A stretch of DNA of 64,000 bases from Astragalus membranaceus (taxonomy: Eukaryota > Streptophyta > Magnoliopsida > Fabales > Fabaceae): the NCBI GenBank assembly GCA_039519185.1, contig CM076847.1, positions 50,847,708 through 50,911,707 of the forward strand, in the 5' to 3' direction. Position numbers and translations under genes: made by a program. Position 1 is the stretch's first letter, and each line of letters opens with the position of its first letter. The notes under the pieces were generated by a model. It had not been told where the DNA came from. It saw only the letters and a list, made by a program, of their open reading frames with translations, and did no database searches. Below, piece by piece: positions 45,703 through 57,396 of the stretch.

Positions 45703-47666
45703 TGTAACACCCCAAATTTTTCTTACTAATATGTCTATATCTCTGTGTATAAATTGCAATTTTGTGATAACTTGGTGTGTGTTTTCTTTTAATAATTAGT
45801 ATACCTTAATGAAATATTAGTATACTTTATAAGTTAATATTTAGGAATAACTATGAATATTATTTGGTGTTAGTAGTTGTTGTTATGATATATTATTATA
45901 TTGTGTACATATATATATAGAGGGTTATATAATAGTTTAATAATGGAAGTTTGAAAAAATAAAAATAGTGTAAGGAAAATATAGAATAAAGAAAATCGTA
46001 TGGTAGGAATTTTAAAGATTTTACTTCCTACACCCCCCGAATTACTGAGCACACCTCCCTGGCCCATTTGTGCTTTACTGTTTATCACCTCTATCCCTAA
46101 GCTCCCGAGAAAAGAAACGCAGCAGCCTTCAAAACCCTCTTCTTCCAAACTTCTCTCTTCTTGATCTCACTCATCTCACCTCGGTTTGTCACAAAAATTC
46201 ACAACCCAACTCGAAATTACCCTCTGAGCCCGTTTCCAACCTCCGTTTTATCAAAGGAAGCACCATTTGTTGCGTATTTTAGCACTGGGCGAACTGTTTT
46301 TCGCAGTTTCCGGCCACCACAGTTTCCGGTTGGAAAAACGGACGCCGTTTTCGGATTCTACGCGTCGAAACCTTCGGGAAGCACTAGTCTCTTTTTCGTT
46401 TCGGTGAAGTTGACGTCGGACCCCTTTTTCGGTGAGACAATTACCGTAATTCAATTTTTGTTCCGTTAGACTTCGTTTCAGTTTTAGAAATTCCGAAATA
46501 ATCAGTTTATAATTACTATTGTTTTTGTCCAGCCATATTTCACTCTCTATACAACCTGTGAACTTTTCTTCGCGCCCGTTGAGTGTTGAACTGTCGCTAC
46601 CGGCATATTTTCTTGCTCTTGTTGATACCGCAGATTATTCTTATCGAGGTAAGGGTGGGGTTCTGACCTTATAATGGTGTATATGAAGGGTTCGTATGTG
46701 GGGTTCGGGTATCCTAGGCTATCGATGTTGTATTGTTCGTTTTATGCACATGAATTGTTTGATAATTTGCCTAGATGTGTTGAATCTATGTGCTGATAAT
46801 TGAGTGGGCAAACGATGATGTTGGATCTATGTGTTGATGTTGAATCTATGTGTTGATAATTTTGGAGTGGATTTGCACGTGACCTTGTAACAGGTAAAAT
46901 AGCCGTATTCATGGGTAATAAGTCGAATTATAGGCCTATGGCCAACGTGGTTTATTGTCGCTAAGTCGCTGTAGAATGATTAATTTTGTCGTCCTGTGCA
47001 TTCCTACTTGTCGCATTGCATGGCATCCCAAGCATTTCCAAGTCGCTATTAAGTCGGAGGTTTTGCCTCATTTATAAGTCGTTGATGCCCCTATTTACGG
47101 GTATATTTTTAAGTCGGGAGTTCTGCTCCAAATGGTACCACATGCATATGCATAGTCCGAGTCACATACATCATAATTGTAGAATGATTGTATTGATCAA
47201 CTGTGTACTGTACTCCGATGGATTCCTTGTTATTGTGGTAGTTGTGGAATGTCTGAATCATACATGTACGTGTCTTTCATTTATGCCTTTATGTGGTTTG
47301 ATATCTCACCCTTCTGTTTGAATGTTACCCCTATGCGGTAACGTGCAGGTAGTCAAGACTGAAGGCGAAGGTTCTTCACTAGCTGAGTCGGTGTCGTCTC
47401 TGATATGTAACACTCGGGGAGGGGATTGAACTCTATTTGATTTAATTGTTTTGTTGCACGATTTTGTTTTGAAATGTTAGTCAAATTTTGACCTTAGACG
47501 AATTTTGGTGATGTTAAATGATTCTACGTGTTTTGACGTGCTTCCGCAAATGTTATAAGTCGTTTAGTTTGGTAGAAGGAGAATGTGGCACTCCAATGCA
47601 TGTTTTAGTTTAATTCTCGCACTCTGATATTGAATGAAATTAAACGGGTAGAATTGGGGTGTTACA
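45703..47666 (+). repeat. 5' LTR of the gag-only element (1964 bp)
   Basis: Starts TGTAACACCCCAAATTTT and ends GAATTGGGGTGTTACA. Near 47325-47349 it has ACCCCTATGCGGTAACGTGC, followed by a CTCTGATATGTAACACTCGG word. Both are shared with the other TGTAACACCC families here. Confidence 0.9.
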
Positions 47667-47670
47667 TTAG

Positions 47671-47687
47671 TGGTATCAGAGCAATGG
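47671..47687 (+). other. Primer-binding site (initiator tRNA-Met) of the gag-only element
   Basis: TGGTATCAGAGCAATGG starts four bases after the LTR. The same site follows the LTR at 51856-51872. It is the standard PBS of many plant LTR retrotransposons. Confidence 0.9.
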
Positions 47688-47787
47688 TTGGTCCGTCCGG
47701 CCAAGTCGTCGAGTCGTTGTGTCGATGTACGACCAACTGTTGTATTTTTATTCTGACTATTGTTTGCTTCTGTAGCATTAAGTTGTG

Positions 47788-48779
47788 ATGGCGGGGAGAA
47801 ACGACGGTGCGATCGCTGCTGCTTTGGAAGCTATGGCATAGGTGGTGAGAATGCTGGGTCCCGTAGCTTAGCTACGTTTCAGAGAGAGAACCCGCCGGTG
47901 TTCAAGGGGAGATATGATCCCGATGGAGCTTTGGCGTGACTGAAGGAGATGGAGCGCATCTTTCGGGTGATGGACTGCACCGTGGCGCAGAAGGTCCGAT
48001 ATGGCACCCACATGTTGGCTGAGGAAGCCGATGATTGGTGGATGGAGGCCAGTCAAAGGTTGGAGGCCGCAAGTGAGGAGGTCACCTGGGCCGTGTTTCG
48101 TAGAGAGTTCTTGAGGAAGTAATATCCGGAGGACGTCCGCGGAAAGAAGGAAATTGAGTTCTTAGAGCTGAAGCAGGGGGATAAGTCTGTAACGGAGTAT
48201 GCGGCGAAGTTCGTGGAGCTGGCGAAGTTCTACCCGCACTATAGTGAGGCGACGGCAGAATTTTCTAAGTGCATAAAGTTCGAAAATGGGTTGAAGCCGG
48301 AGATCAAGAAGGCGATTGGGTACCAGAAAATTCGTGTGTTCTCAGATTTGATTGACAGTTGTAGGATTTTTGAGGATGACAACAATGCTCACTATAAGAT
48401 CATTAATGAGAGGAGGAACAATCGTCAAGATCGTAGTAAGCCGTATGATGTCTCGAATGGTAAAGATAAGCAGAAAGTCGCTGATGGCATGAGAACTAGT
48501 GGGGGAGGTGCCTCTGCTGATGTGGTATGTTATAGGTGTGGCAAACCGGGTCATAAGAGCAATGTGTGCAACGCTGAAGTGAGGAGGTGCTTTCGTTGTG
48601 GCAAGATTGGACATGACGCACCTGAGTGCAAGCATAAGGAGATGATCTGCTTCAACTGTGGTGAAGAAGGGCACATTGGTAGTCAGTGTCAGAAGCCAAA
48701 GAAGGAGAAGACCGGTGGAAGGGTGTTCGCCCTGGCAGGTGAGTCGTGTGCTTTCTCTTGCTTATGTTGTGTGCTTTGA
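47788..48779 (+). pseudogene. Chromovirus gag with three CCHC knuckles, broken at the 5' end
   Basis: From ATG at about 47788 the frame has a TAG near 47840, a frameshift near 47855, a TGA near 47938 and a TAA near 48121. From 48213 it is open to 48779. The retrotransposon-gag core is visible (KVRYGTHMLAEEADDWW, then FLELKQGDKSVTEYAAKF). Three knuckles follow: CYRCGKPGHKSNVC, CFRCGKIGHDAPEC and CFNCGEEGHIGSQC. Most chromoviruses have one knuckle, so three is notable. No protease follows. Gag is joined directly to the PPT region. Confidence 0.88.
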
Positions 48780-48864
48780 TCTTTTGTTGCTAGTGTTAGA
48801 TATTTTGTTTTCATAGGTTTGGCGTATGTTTTCGAGGACGAAAATATTCTAAGTGGGGGAGAAT

Positions 48865-50834
48865 TATAACACCCCAAATTTTTCTTACTAATATGTCTAT
48901 ATCTCTGTGTATAAATTGCAATTTTGTGATAACTTGGTGTGTGTTTTCTTTTAATAATTAGTATACCTTAATGAAATATTAGTATACTTTATAAGTTAAT
49001 ATTTAGGAATAACTATGAATATTATTTGGTGTTAGTAGTTGTTGTTATGATATATTATTATATTGTGTACATATATATATATATATAGAGGGTTATATAA
49101 TAGTTTAATAATGGAAGTTTGAAAAAATAAAAATAGTGTAAGGAAAATATAGAATAAAGAAAATCGTATGGTAGGAATTTTAAAGATTTTACTTCCTACA
49201 CCCCCCGAATTACTGAGCACACCTCCCTGGCCCATTTGTGCTTTACTGTTTATCACCTCTATCCCTAAGCTCCCGAGAAAAGAAACGCAGCAGCCTTCAA
49301 AACCCTCTTCTTCCAAACTTCTCTCTTCTTGATCTCACTCATCTCACCTCGGTTTGTCACAAAAATTCACAACCCAACTCGAAATTACCCTCTGAGCCCG
49401 TTTCCAACCTCCGTTTTATCAAAGGAAGCACCATTTGTTGCGTATTTTAGCACTGGGCGAACTGTTTTTCGCAGTTTCCGGCCACCACAGTTTCCGGTTG
49501 GAAAAACGGACGCCGTTTTCGGATTCTACGCGTCGAAACCTTCGGGAAGCACTAGTCTCTTTTTCGTTTCGGTGAAGTTGAAGTCGGACCCCTTTTTCGG
49601 TGAGACAATTACCGTAATTCAATTTTTGTTCCGTTAGACTTCGTTTCAGTTTTAGAAATTCCGAAATAATCAGTTTATAATTACTATTGTTTTTGTCCAG
49701 CCATATTTCACTCTCTATACAACCTATGAACTTTTCTTCGCGCCCGTTGAGTGTTGAACTGTCGCTACCGGCATATTTTCTTACTCTTGTTGATACCGCA
49801 GATTATTCTTATCGAGGTAAGGGTGGGGTTCTGACCTTATAATGGTGTATATGAAGGGTTCGTATGTGGGGTTCGGGTATCCTAGGTTATCGGTGTTGTA
49901 TTGTTCGTTTTATGCACATGAATTGTTTGATAATTTGCCTAGATGTGTTGAATCTATGTGCTGATAATTGAGTGGGCAAACGATGATGTTGGATCTATGT
50001 GTTGATGTTGAATCTATGTGTTGATAATTTTGGAGTGGATTTGCACGTGACCTTGTAACAGGTAAAATAGCCCTAATTATGGGTAATAAGTCGAATTATA
50101 GGCCTATGGCCAACGTGGTTTATTGTCGCTAAGTCGCTGTAGAATGATTAATTTTGTCGTCCTGTGCATTCCTACTTGTCGCATTGCATGGCATCCCAAG
50201 CATTTCCAAGTCGCTATTAAGTCGGAGGTTTTGCCTCATTTATAAGTCGTTGATGCCCCTATTTACGGGTATATTTTTAAGTCGGGAGTTCTGCTCCAAA
50301 TGGTACCACATGCATATGCATAGTCCGAGTCACATACAGCATAATTGTAGAATGATTGTATTGATCAACTGTGTACTGTACTCCGATGGATTCCTTGTTA
50401 TTGTGGTAGTTGTGGAATGTCTGAATCATACATGTAAGTGTCTTTCATTTATGCCTTTATGTGGTTTGATATCTCACCCTTCTGTTTGAATGTTACCCCT
50501 ATGCGGTAACGTGCAGGTAGTCAAGAGTGAAGGCGAAGGTTCTTCACTAGCTGAGTCGGTGTCGTCTCTGATATGTAACACTCGGGGAGGGGATTGAACT
50601 CTATTTGATTTAATTGTTTTGTTGCACGATTTTGTTTTGAAATGTTAGTCAAATTTTGACCTTAGACGAATTTTGGTGATGTTAAATGATTCTACGTGTT
50701 TTGACGTGCTTCCGCAAATGTTATAAGTCGTTTAGTTTGGTAGAAGGAGAATGTGGCACTCCAATGCATGTTTTAGTTTAATTCTCGCACTCTGATATTG
50801 AATGAAATTAAACGGGTAGAATCGGGGTGTTACA
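48865..50834 (+). repeat. 3' LTR of the gag-only element (1970 bp)
   Basis: Near-identical to 45703-47666 except for scattered substitutions, a longer TA run at about 49071-49086, and the first dinucleotide TA instead of TG. Confidence 0.9.
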
Positions 50835-51872
50835 ATGATGCCCTTAGTGGCTAGTTAAATGACCTTTTTGCCCTTAGTGGCCAATGTTATTGATAATGAC
50901 GTGTAAATGACGATGATGCCCTTGGTGGCTAGTAAATGACGTTTTTGCCCTCAGTGGCTATTGTTTGAGTTGATGATGTTTATGAGTAAGTGACGATGAA
51001 ATAAGTGACGTTGAGGCCCAAAAGGCTAAGTGATGATAAGGCCCGAAAGGCTAAGTGAAGTTGTTGTGTGTAAATTGTGAATTGACAGGTGCTGTGCCCC
51101 TTATTTGGCAAATTGGTAAGTGACGGGTCACATAGTTGACCGTGATTGTGTGTTTGTGCGTGGTGCATGTCATAGTGTCTCATGCCTCTCATATGCATAA
51201 ACCCAGTGACGTTTTGAGTCCCGAAAGGCTAAGTGACGATGAGGCCATAATGGCTAAGCGACGTTTGTGAAAAGGTACCTCATGCATATGCCCGCGAGTG
51301 GGTTGCATTTCATATGCCAACATGACATAGTGATGAGTTATTGTAGTGATGTAATTGATGATTGTGGTGTGATTATTTTAGAGCTGTGACTTGACTTATT
51401 GCTTATCATGTGATTTATTATATAGATTGAATTGGACTCACCCTTCTGTTTGAATGTTACCCCTATGCGGTAACGTGCAGGTGATCGCGAGTGAAGGACT
51501 AGGTACCTTCACTACTAGCTGAGTCGAGTCGTCTGCTCTGATTATGTAACACTAGGGGGGATGACGTTGTTTAAGTTACTTATGATTGTTGTTGTTGTTG
51601 GATTTTAGTATTGTAAGCCTTGCCTGGTTGCGATGCCTATTATGATTAAACGGGTTGGGATTTCTGCTGTGAGGTTGTATTTTAATTTACAAATGACGTT
51701 TTGTAAGTATTCTAAGACTGTTTTCGAAAAGCGAGTAATTTGGCGCGCGATGTTTAACGAAGTAAGTGTGACATCCCTTGTGGTGTATTTAAAAATTTGA
51801 AAACTCTGATTTTACGCAAACAAATTAATGGGTAGAAAAAGGGGTGTTACATTAGTGGTATCAGAGCAATGG

Positions 51873-54822
51873 TTGGTCCGTCCGGCCAAGTCGACGAGTC
51901 GTTGTGTCGGTGTACGACCAACTGTTGTCTTTTAAGTGCTGACCAATATTTGTGTTGCAGGTAAGCCAAGAGTTGCAAATGGTAAGTGAACTAGTGGGGG
52001 AGATGCCCCTACTGGTACTTTGTGTTGTATTGCATTTCCGTGTGTGAACTTTGTGTCCCCGTTGTTGGTTGCTGTTCTTCAACTTTCTTGTGGAACGAAT
52101 TCTGATTTCGTTTGTGTGGTTTTTCAATAACTTACCTTGTTGTTTAATATTTACGTGTGTTTCGACTGGTTTAAATTTGTTTCAACACTAGGTCTTGTAT
52201 GAACTCCGGGGTGGTGTGTCTTGATGTGGAGTCTAAGTGCATTGTGAAAATTGTTTTGGTAAATTACGTCAAGCTGTTACCCGACACACAAAAATGTTTT
52301 GATCACTCTAAGTGATGTCTTCCATGCTTAAAAATGCTGAGTTTTGATGTTCCTTGAATTATGATTGTTTTCCATTATGAGACTGTTTATATTTATTTTA
52401 AGGAACTATGACATCTTTTACTTATCGGGAGAGAATTGTTAATTTTATTTGAAAACAATTATGACGTCTTTTGCGTTAGTTGTTTATTTTTGGGTGTTGT
52501 CCCCGATTGTTTTGACATGCAGTGTTGTAAGTTTAGGGTCTTCATGAATTGTTTTGCAATTTCCATGCTACTTGGAGTTTGATATTGTACGCTTGGATTT
52601 TATGAAAAATTTTGGTCGTTACTTCTTGAATTGTGTTATGTGGTTTTGAGATCTGAAAAATAAAGTGGTTTCTGAAGTTGTTTTTAGACACCTGTAAAAC
52701 AATTTTGTGGTTGAGTGCTAATATTGGTATGAAATTTATTTTAACAAATTAACACTGATTTTGTATAAAGACTTTAGTACAGTATGGTTTTGATTTCGCA
52801 TTTATGTTACGCGCTAAGTGCCGTGTGGAATGATTTTACTAATTATGATGTGAATGATAAAGTTTTGGTTCGAAAGCTACAACTATTGTTATCTCCTATT
52901 TCCACAACCCCGTGAAATGATTTTGAAAAGTGGACTATATTTTATGTTGTAGTTACCCTCCTAATTTTCCTCGACATGTGCTGTTTCCAACTCCGAATCT
53001 TTGCGAACTATTTCATGACCGTGAGCTGTAATTCCTACACTGGATTGTCCCTGATTTTGTTTTGACTGTTGTACTCTTTATAATTGGTGCTACGTGATTT
53101 TGAGAAACCATAAACATTTAAAATGCGCATTGGCACGGTTTGTGTATTTCATTGAGTTAGCTTTTATTGCCGTGTGTTCTTAAGAATGCTCTGTTCAAAT
53201 TGTTAAAGTTGATGTTTAATCTTGTAGAGAGAAAATCAGTTTCCATAACGTGATTTATCTTCCATGTCGAAAATTCTAAATAAGTAATTGTGCATACGTG
53301 TGATTGTACCTTTTCGTATGTGTGCCGTTAGCTATGAATTGATGTTCCCATGGAATGACCTTTCTAGCTGTTTTAATACTCTAACTGCTGTTCCATGAGT
53401 TAAATTATTTTTCCCTATGCTGAACTATGTGGGATGGATGTCATGTACTCTAAAAAATTGTTAGTGTTATTTTCGTGAATTAGAGATTGATGCCACTGAA
53501 CTTAGTCTTTGATTTCCTGCTGGTTTGGAAAATAATTAGTTTTCGAAAAATGTAGTGGTTACTTCTTTTAGACCCAAAAGAAAATGTTATCGGGGTTTCT
53601 TTGAATCTTCTCGAACCGATTGGAAAGATTGAGCGCTCCGATTTTGTGACATCTTTCACTTGCGAAAACTACTTCCAAGAGTAAAATTGTTGATTTTGTT
53701 TGAAGAGAGAAAACCGTTCTTACTCGTTTTCCGCACTACCGCTTATAAACATTTTAGTGTAAAATGAGTATCGCATTTAGTGTTATGCCAATTGTGTGAC
53801 AGCCGGGTTGTTTGAAGTTTTGTACAATGAGTGTTCGCTGTTCCTAATTATTAAATTATCCGTTTTGGGAGTTTGGGACTTGTCTTGCTGTAACTACGCA
53901 CTTGGTAAGCTTTTCATGATGTTGTTGACGTTATTGTTGTTGTTGTTTTGCTGGTTGCTGTTGCTGTTGTTTTCTGAAAAACCATTATTACTGTTTTCGG
54001 AAGAATTATTGTTACTGTTTTCAGAAAAGTTACTGTTGCTGTTTCCTGAAAAATTATTGTTGTTGTTTTTCTGAGAATAATTGTTGCCGTCCCTGAAAAT
54101 TGTTACTGCTGTTTTCGGAAAATTACTGTTACTGTCCCTGATTTTGTGCACTGCTCCTACTTTTATGAGTTGTGTCTATTTTAATTGTTGACCGTTCCGT
54201 GTGTCTGGTTCTTTCTATTATGTTGTTAGCTGTTGCCGGTGCCTTAGTGCCCGATTGTTGTGACTGAGTTGTTAATATTGTTGTTGTTGATGATGTTGTT
54301 ACTAATGATGTTGATATTAATATTGTCGTTGTATTGTCTTGGGTATCGCCGAATGGCCCAAGTTGTGTTGATGTTCTGTCGTGGGTACCGCCGAATGGCC
54401 CACCTGGTTTCGTTGTTGTGATTGCTGAATTGTTGTTGTGGGCCTATTGCCATTGTTGGTAAGCGATAGATGATCCCGGAGTCTGACTGTGATGATAAAA
54501 TGCGTTGTTGTAATAATGTTGTCTTAGAACCAAACCATTAGCAGGCTGTTAGTGTGCGTACCCATGAGGATAGATGAGTGAGATAGAATGCAAGTTAGTC
54601 TACCAGAGTGGCGCAGCGGAGTAGAGAGTGAGCCTAATTATTACTGCTTGAAGTTACCTGGCTGAACAAGTAGGAGGGACGGCCGCCCAAGCACTTACCG
54701 CCGGTAATCAAAGCAATAGTAATCAGCATATAGATGGCCCTAGTTGTCTAGGTGGCCTTAGAGGGAGAGTGTTGGCGTGGCAGGTAAATTTCGAGGACGA
54801 AATATTCTAAGTGGGGGAGAGT
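51873..54822 (+). other. Interior of the chromovirus-like element, no pol
   Basis: About 3 kb of T-rich sequence. Only 51960-52020 (including ACTAGTGGGGGAGATGCC) resembles the gag spacer of the neighbouring element. At 53930-54140 a GTTGTT/TTACTG-rich stretch makes a low-complexity Leu-rich frame, which I do not count as a gene. Near 54790-54822 a TTTCGAGGACGAAATATTC word precedes the PPT, as in the gag-only element. This is the usual 3' end of a chromovirus interior. Confidence 0.7.
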
Positions 54823-57224
54823 TGTGACACCCTAAATATTTAATTAATTTATTTAATTAACTATTTAGGAATTTAAATTAATTAATTGGATATAATTTAA
54901 TTATTTGGAATTATATTAAAATGTGTAGGTGGTATTAGGAGAAGAAGGCGCCAATTAGCTAGACTTGGGCTTAAGTGAAAAGCCCAAGCCCATGACCCAA
55001 GTGATATGCGAATACACAAGGGTCTTGTGAGTTAGGGTTTTGTGTTTGGATTTCGCGAAATTGAGAGAGAAGAGTAGAGAGGAGAGCGCCGTAGGAAGAG
55101 AAGAGAAGGAGGGAAGAAGTCGCAAGCTCCAAGGGCCAAGGGACGTGATCGTGTTGCTGTGGTTTCGATCGTGACTGTCTCTAGGGCTTCTATCCTTCAA
55201 GTTCGAGGTAAGGGGATGTCCTATCAATTTATATAATAGGTCCTATGATAGGTTTTAAGTAGAGATGGCCTAGATCTAATCCGTGAGTATGATTTACGTG
55301 TAATTTCATGTGGTTAATTCGATTGGTATGTGTTTTGATGAATTTGATGCTCAAAGAATCATGGTTGGTGTTATAGGCGCCTAGGGCGCCATGTTTGTGC
55401 TTGCGATGTGCTGAATTTTTGATGTTTAGGGGATAATTTGATGATCCTATATGTGCTAATGAATTGTGGTAAATAGGTGTTGTGATGGGTCATGTAAAAA
55501 TCTGAAGAAAAAAAAAATATATGTTGTAATTGTGCTGAAATTCGTGTGCTGGAAGTGTTCTGGGCGCCAGGCGCCCTGTGCTGGGCGCCAAGGGCGCCAG
55601 TGCGTGTTGCTGTGCGCGTGCGTGTGTGGAGCGCTGGGCGCCCGTGTGTGTGTGGGTGTGCTGCGCTGGGCGCTGAGCGCCCGTGTGTGCGTGTTGCGTG
55701 TTGCGCTAAGGCGCGCTGGGCGCTGGGCGCCCGTGTGCGTGCGTGTTGCGTGTTGCGTGTTGCGCCAAGGCGCTGGGCGCTGGGCGCCCGTGTGTGTGTG
55801 TGTTGCGTTTTGCTGGGCGCTGGGCGCTAGGTGCCTGGGCGCTGGGCGCCCAGGGCGCCAGTTTTCAGGATGTTCCCAAGTTTTTATGAAAACTGTTTTC
55901 GCTATATCTTTTGACTCGGGCATCCGTTTCGAACGTTTCAAAAAGTGTTGGGAAGCTTTTTCAGTTGTCTATCAGTGTGTCTCATTTTTAAAAATAAAAA
56001 CTTATAATTTCTGAAGGTTGCTGGGCGCCCCAAGTGGCTGTTCCCGGTGGTCGTTGCTGTGACATTGAAAAATCGTTTTGGCGTCTTTAAAAATCCCCTT
56101 TTTGCGTATAACTAGTGGTTTAACGTTTTAGTGTCAAAAGTGATGATTTTGACGATGATGCCCTGAGTGGCTAGTTAAATGACCTTTTTGCCCTTAGTGG
56201 CCAATGTGTTAATAATGATGTGTAAATGACGATGATGCCCTTAGTGGCTAGTTAAATGACCTTTTTGCCCTTAGTGGCCAATGTTATTGATAATGACGTG
56301 TAAATGACGATGATGCCCTTGGTGGCTAGTAAATGACGTTTTTGCCCTCAGTGGCTATTGTTTGAGTTGATGATGTTTATGAGTAAGTGACGATGAAATA
56401 AGTGACGTTGAGGCCCAAAAGGCTAAGTGATGATAAGGCCCGAAAGGCTAAGTGACGTTGTTGTGTGTAAATTGTGAATTGACAGGTGTTGTGCCCCTTA
56501 TTTGGCAAATTGGTAAGTGACGGGTCACATAGTTGACCGTGATTGTGTGTTTGTGCGTGGTGCATGTCATAGTGTCTCATGCCTCTCATATGCATAAACC
56601 CAGTGACGTTTTGAGTCCCGAAAGGCTAAGCGACGTTTGTGAAAAGGTACCTCATGCATATGCCCGCGAGTGGGTTGCATTTCATATGCCTACATGACAT
56701 AGTGATGAGTTATTGTTGTGATGTAATTGATGATTGTGGTGTGATTATTTTAGAGCTGTGACTTGACCTATTGCTTATCATGTGATTTATTATATGGATT
56801 GAATTGGACTCACCCTTCTGTTTGAATGTTACCCCTATGCGGTAACGTGCAGGTGATCGTGAGTGAAGGACTAGGTACCTTCATTACTAGCTGAGTCGGG
56901 TCGTCTGCTCTGATTATGTAACACTAGGGGGGGATGACGTTGTTTAAGTTACTTATGATTGTTGTTGTTGTTGGATTTTAGTATTGTAAGCCTTGCCTGG
57001 TTGCGATGCCTATTATGATTAAACTGGTTGGGATTTCTGCTGTGAGGTTGTATTTTAATTTACAAATGACATTTTGTATGTATTCTAAGACTGTTTTCGA
57101 AAAGCGAGTAATTTGGCGCGCGATGTTTAACGAAGTAAGTGTGACATCCCTTGTGGTGTATTTAAAAATTTGAAAACTCTGATTTTACGCAAACAAATTA
57201 ATGGGTAGAAAAAGGGGTGTTACA
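54823..57224 (+). repeat. 3' LTR of the chromovirus-like element (2402 bp)
   Basis: Starts TGTGACACCCTAAATATT (one change from the 5' copy) and ends AAAGGGGTGTTACA. It contains the 328-base block (55050-55377) absent from the 5' LTR, with a purine-rich segment and CCTTCAAGTTCGAGGTAAGG. It also contains the unbroken insertion site of the gag-only element near 56225, and a GGCGCTGGGCGCC-rich stretch at about 55560-55860. Confidence 0.9.
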
Positions 57225-57396
57225 TATGCGACTTTAGCTTCATGGGCCTTCTTTACACCCCTTATTTTACTACTCCTAACACCAACAATAGGCCCACATA
57301 CGAAAATATATTTTTTACTCTAATATTTTCCTACCACGTAATTTCCTAAATAATTCAATTAAATAATTAATTAAATATTCGGGGCGTTACACATGT

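Larger units (their letters stand above)
45703..50834 (+). mobile_element. Gag-only (TR-GAG-like) chromovirus element, 5.1 kb
   Basis: LTRs at 45703-47666 and 48865-50834, PBS TGGTATCAGAGCAATGG at 47671, PPT AAGTGGGGGAGAAT before 48865, perfect TSDs atgat (45698-45702 and 50835-50839). The only coding region is gag. It inserted into the 5' LTR of the element at 44575-57224. The empty site is preserved at about 56225-56240 in the 3' LTR. The second LTR starts TATAAC rather than TGTAAC. By eye the LTRs differ by roughly 15 bases and a 6-base TA-repeat change, under 1 percent. Confidence 0.92.
44575..51851 (+). repeat. 5' LTR of the chromovirus-like element (split)
   Basis: Own sequence is 44575-45702 and 50840-51851. 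It starts TGTAACACCCTAAATATT and ends AAAGGGGTGTTACA. Compared with the 3' LTR it lacks the 328 bases found there at 55050-55377. The join keeps GG, a two-base overlap, so this is a deletion here. It carries a GGCGCC/GGCGCTGGGCG-rich stretch at about 44985-45330 that makes spurious frames. Confidence 0.88.
44575..57224 (+). mobile_element. Chromovirus-like LTR element lacking pol, with a nested gag-only element
   Basis: The 5' LTR is 44575-51851 (split at 45703-50834 by another element) and the 3' LTR is 54823-57224. Perfect TSDs tatgc lie at 44570-44574 and 57225-57229. The PBS TGGTATCAGAGCA (51856) is the initiator-Met type. The PPT AAGTGGGGGAGAGT ends at 54822. The interior 51852-54822 (about 3 kb) has no recognisable gag or pol beyond a gag-like scrap near 51970-52010, so it is non-autonomous. 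A related element is the gag-only copy sitting inside it. Confidence 0.9.
42262..57391 (-). mobile_element. Chromovirus-type solo LTR, antisense, holding a further element
   Basis: On the minus strand it starts TGTAACGCCCCGAATATT (57391) and ends CGGGTAGAATGGGGTGTTACA in two parts (CGGGTAGAAT, GGGGTGTTACA; 42262). It is flanked by perfect TSDs catgt (42257-42261 and 57392-57396). Its own sequence is 42262-44574 plus 57230-57391, about 2.5 kb. The middle belongs to the element at 44575-57224. It has no internal domain of its own. It contains the 51-base GGCGCC array. Confidence 0.9.

Noticed and set aside
53796..54151. Leu-rich (plus) and Asn-rich (minus) ORFs
   Set aside because: They arise from GTTGTT/TTACTG-type low-complexity DNA in a non-coding element interior.
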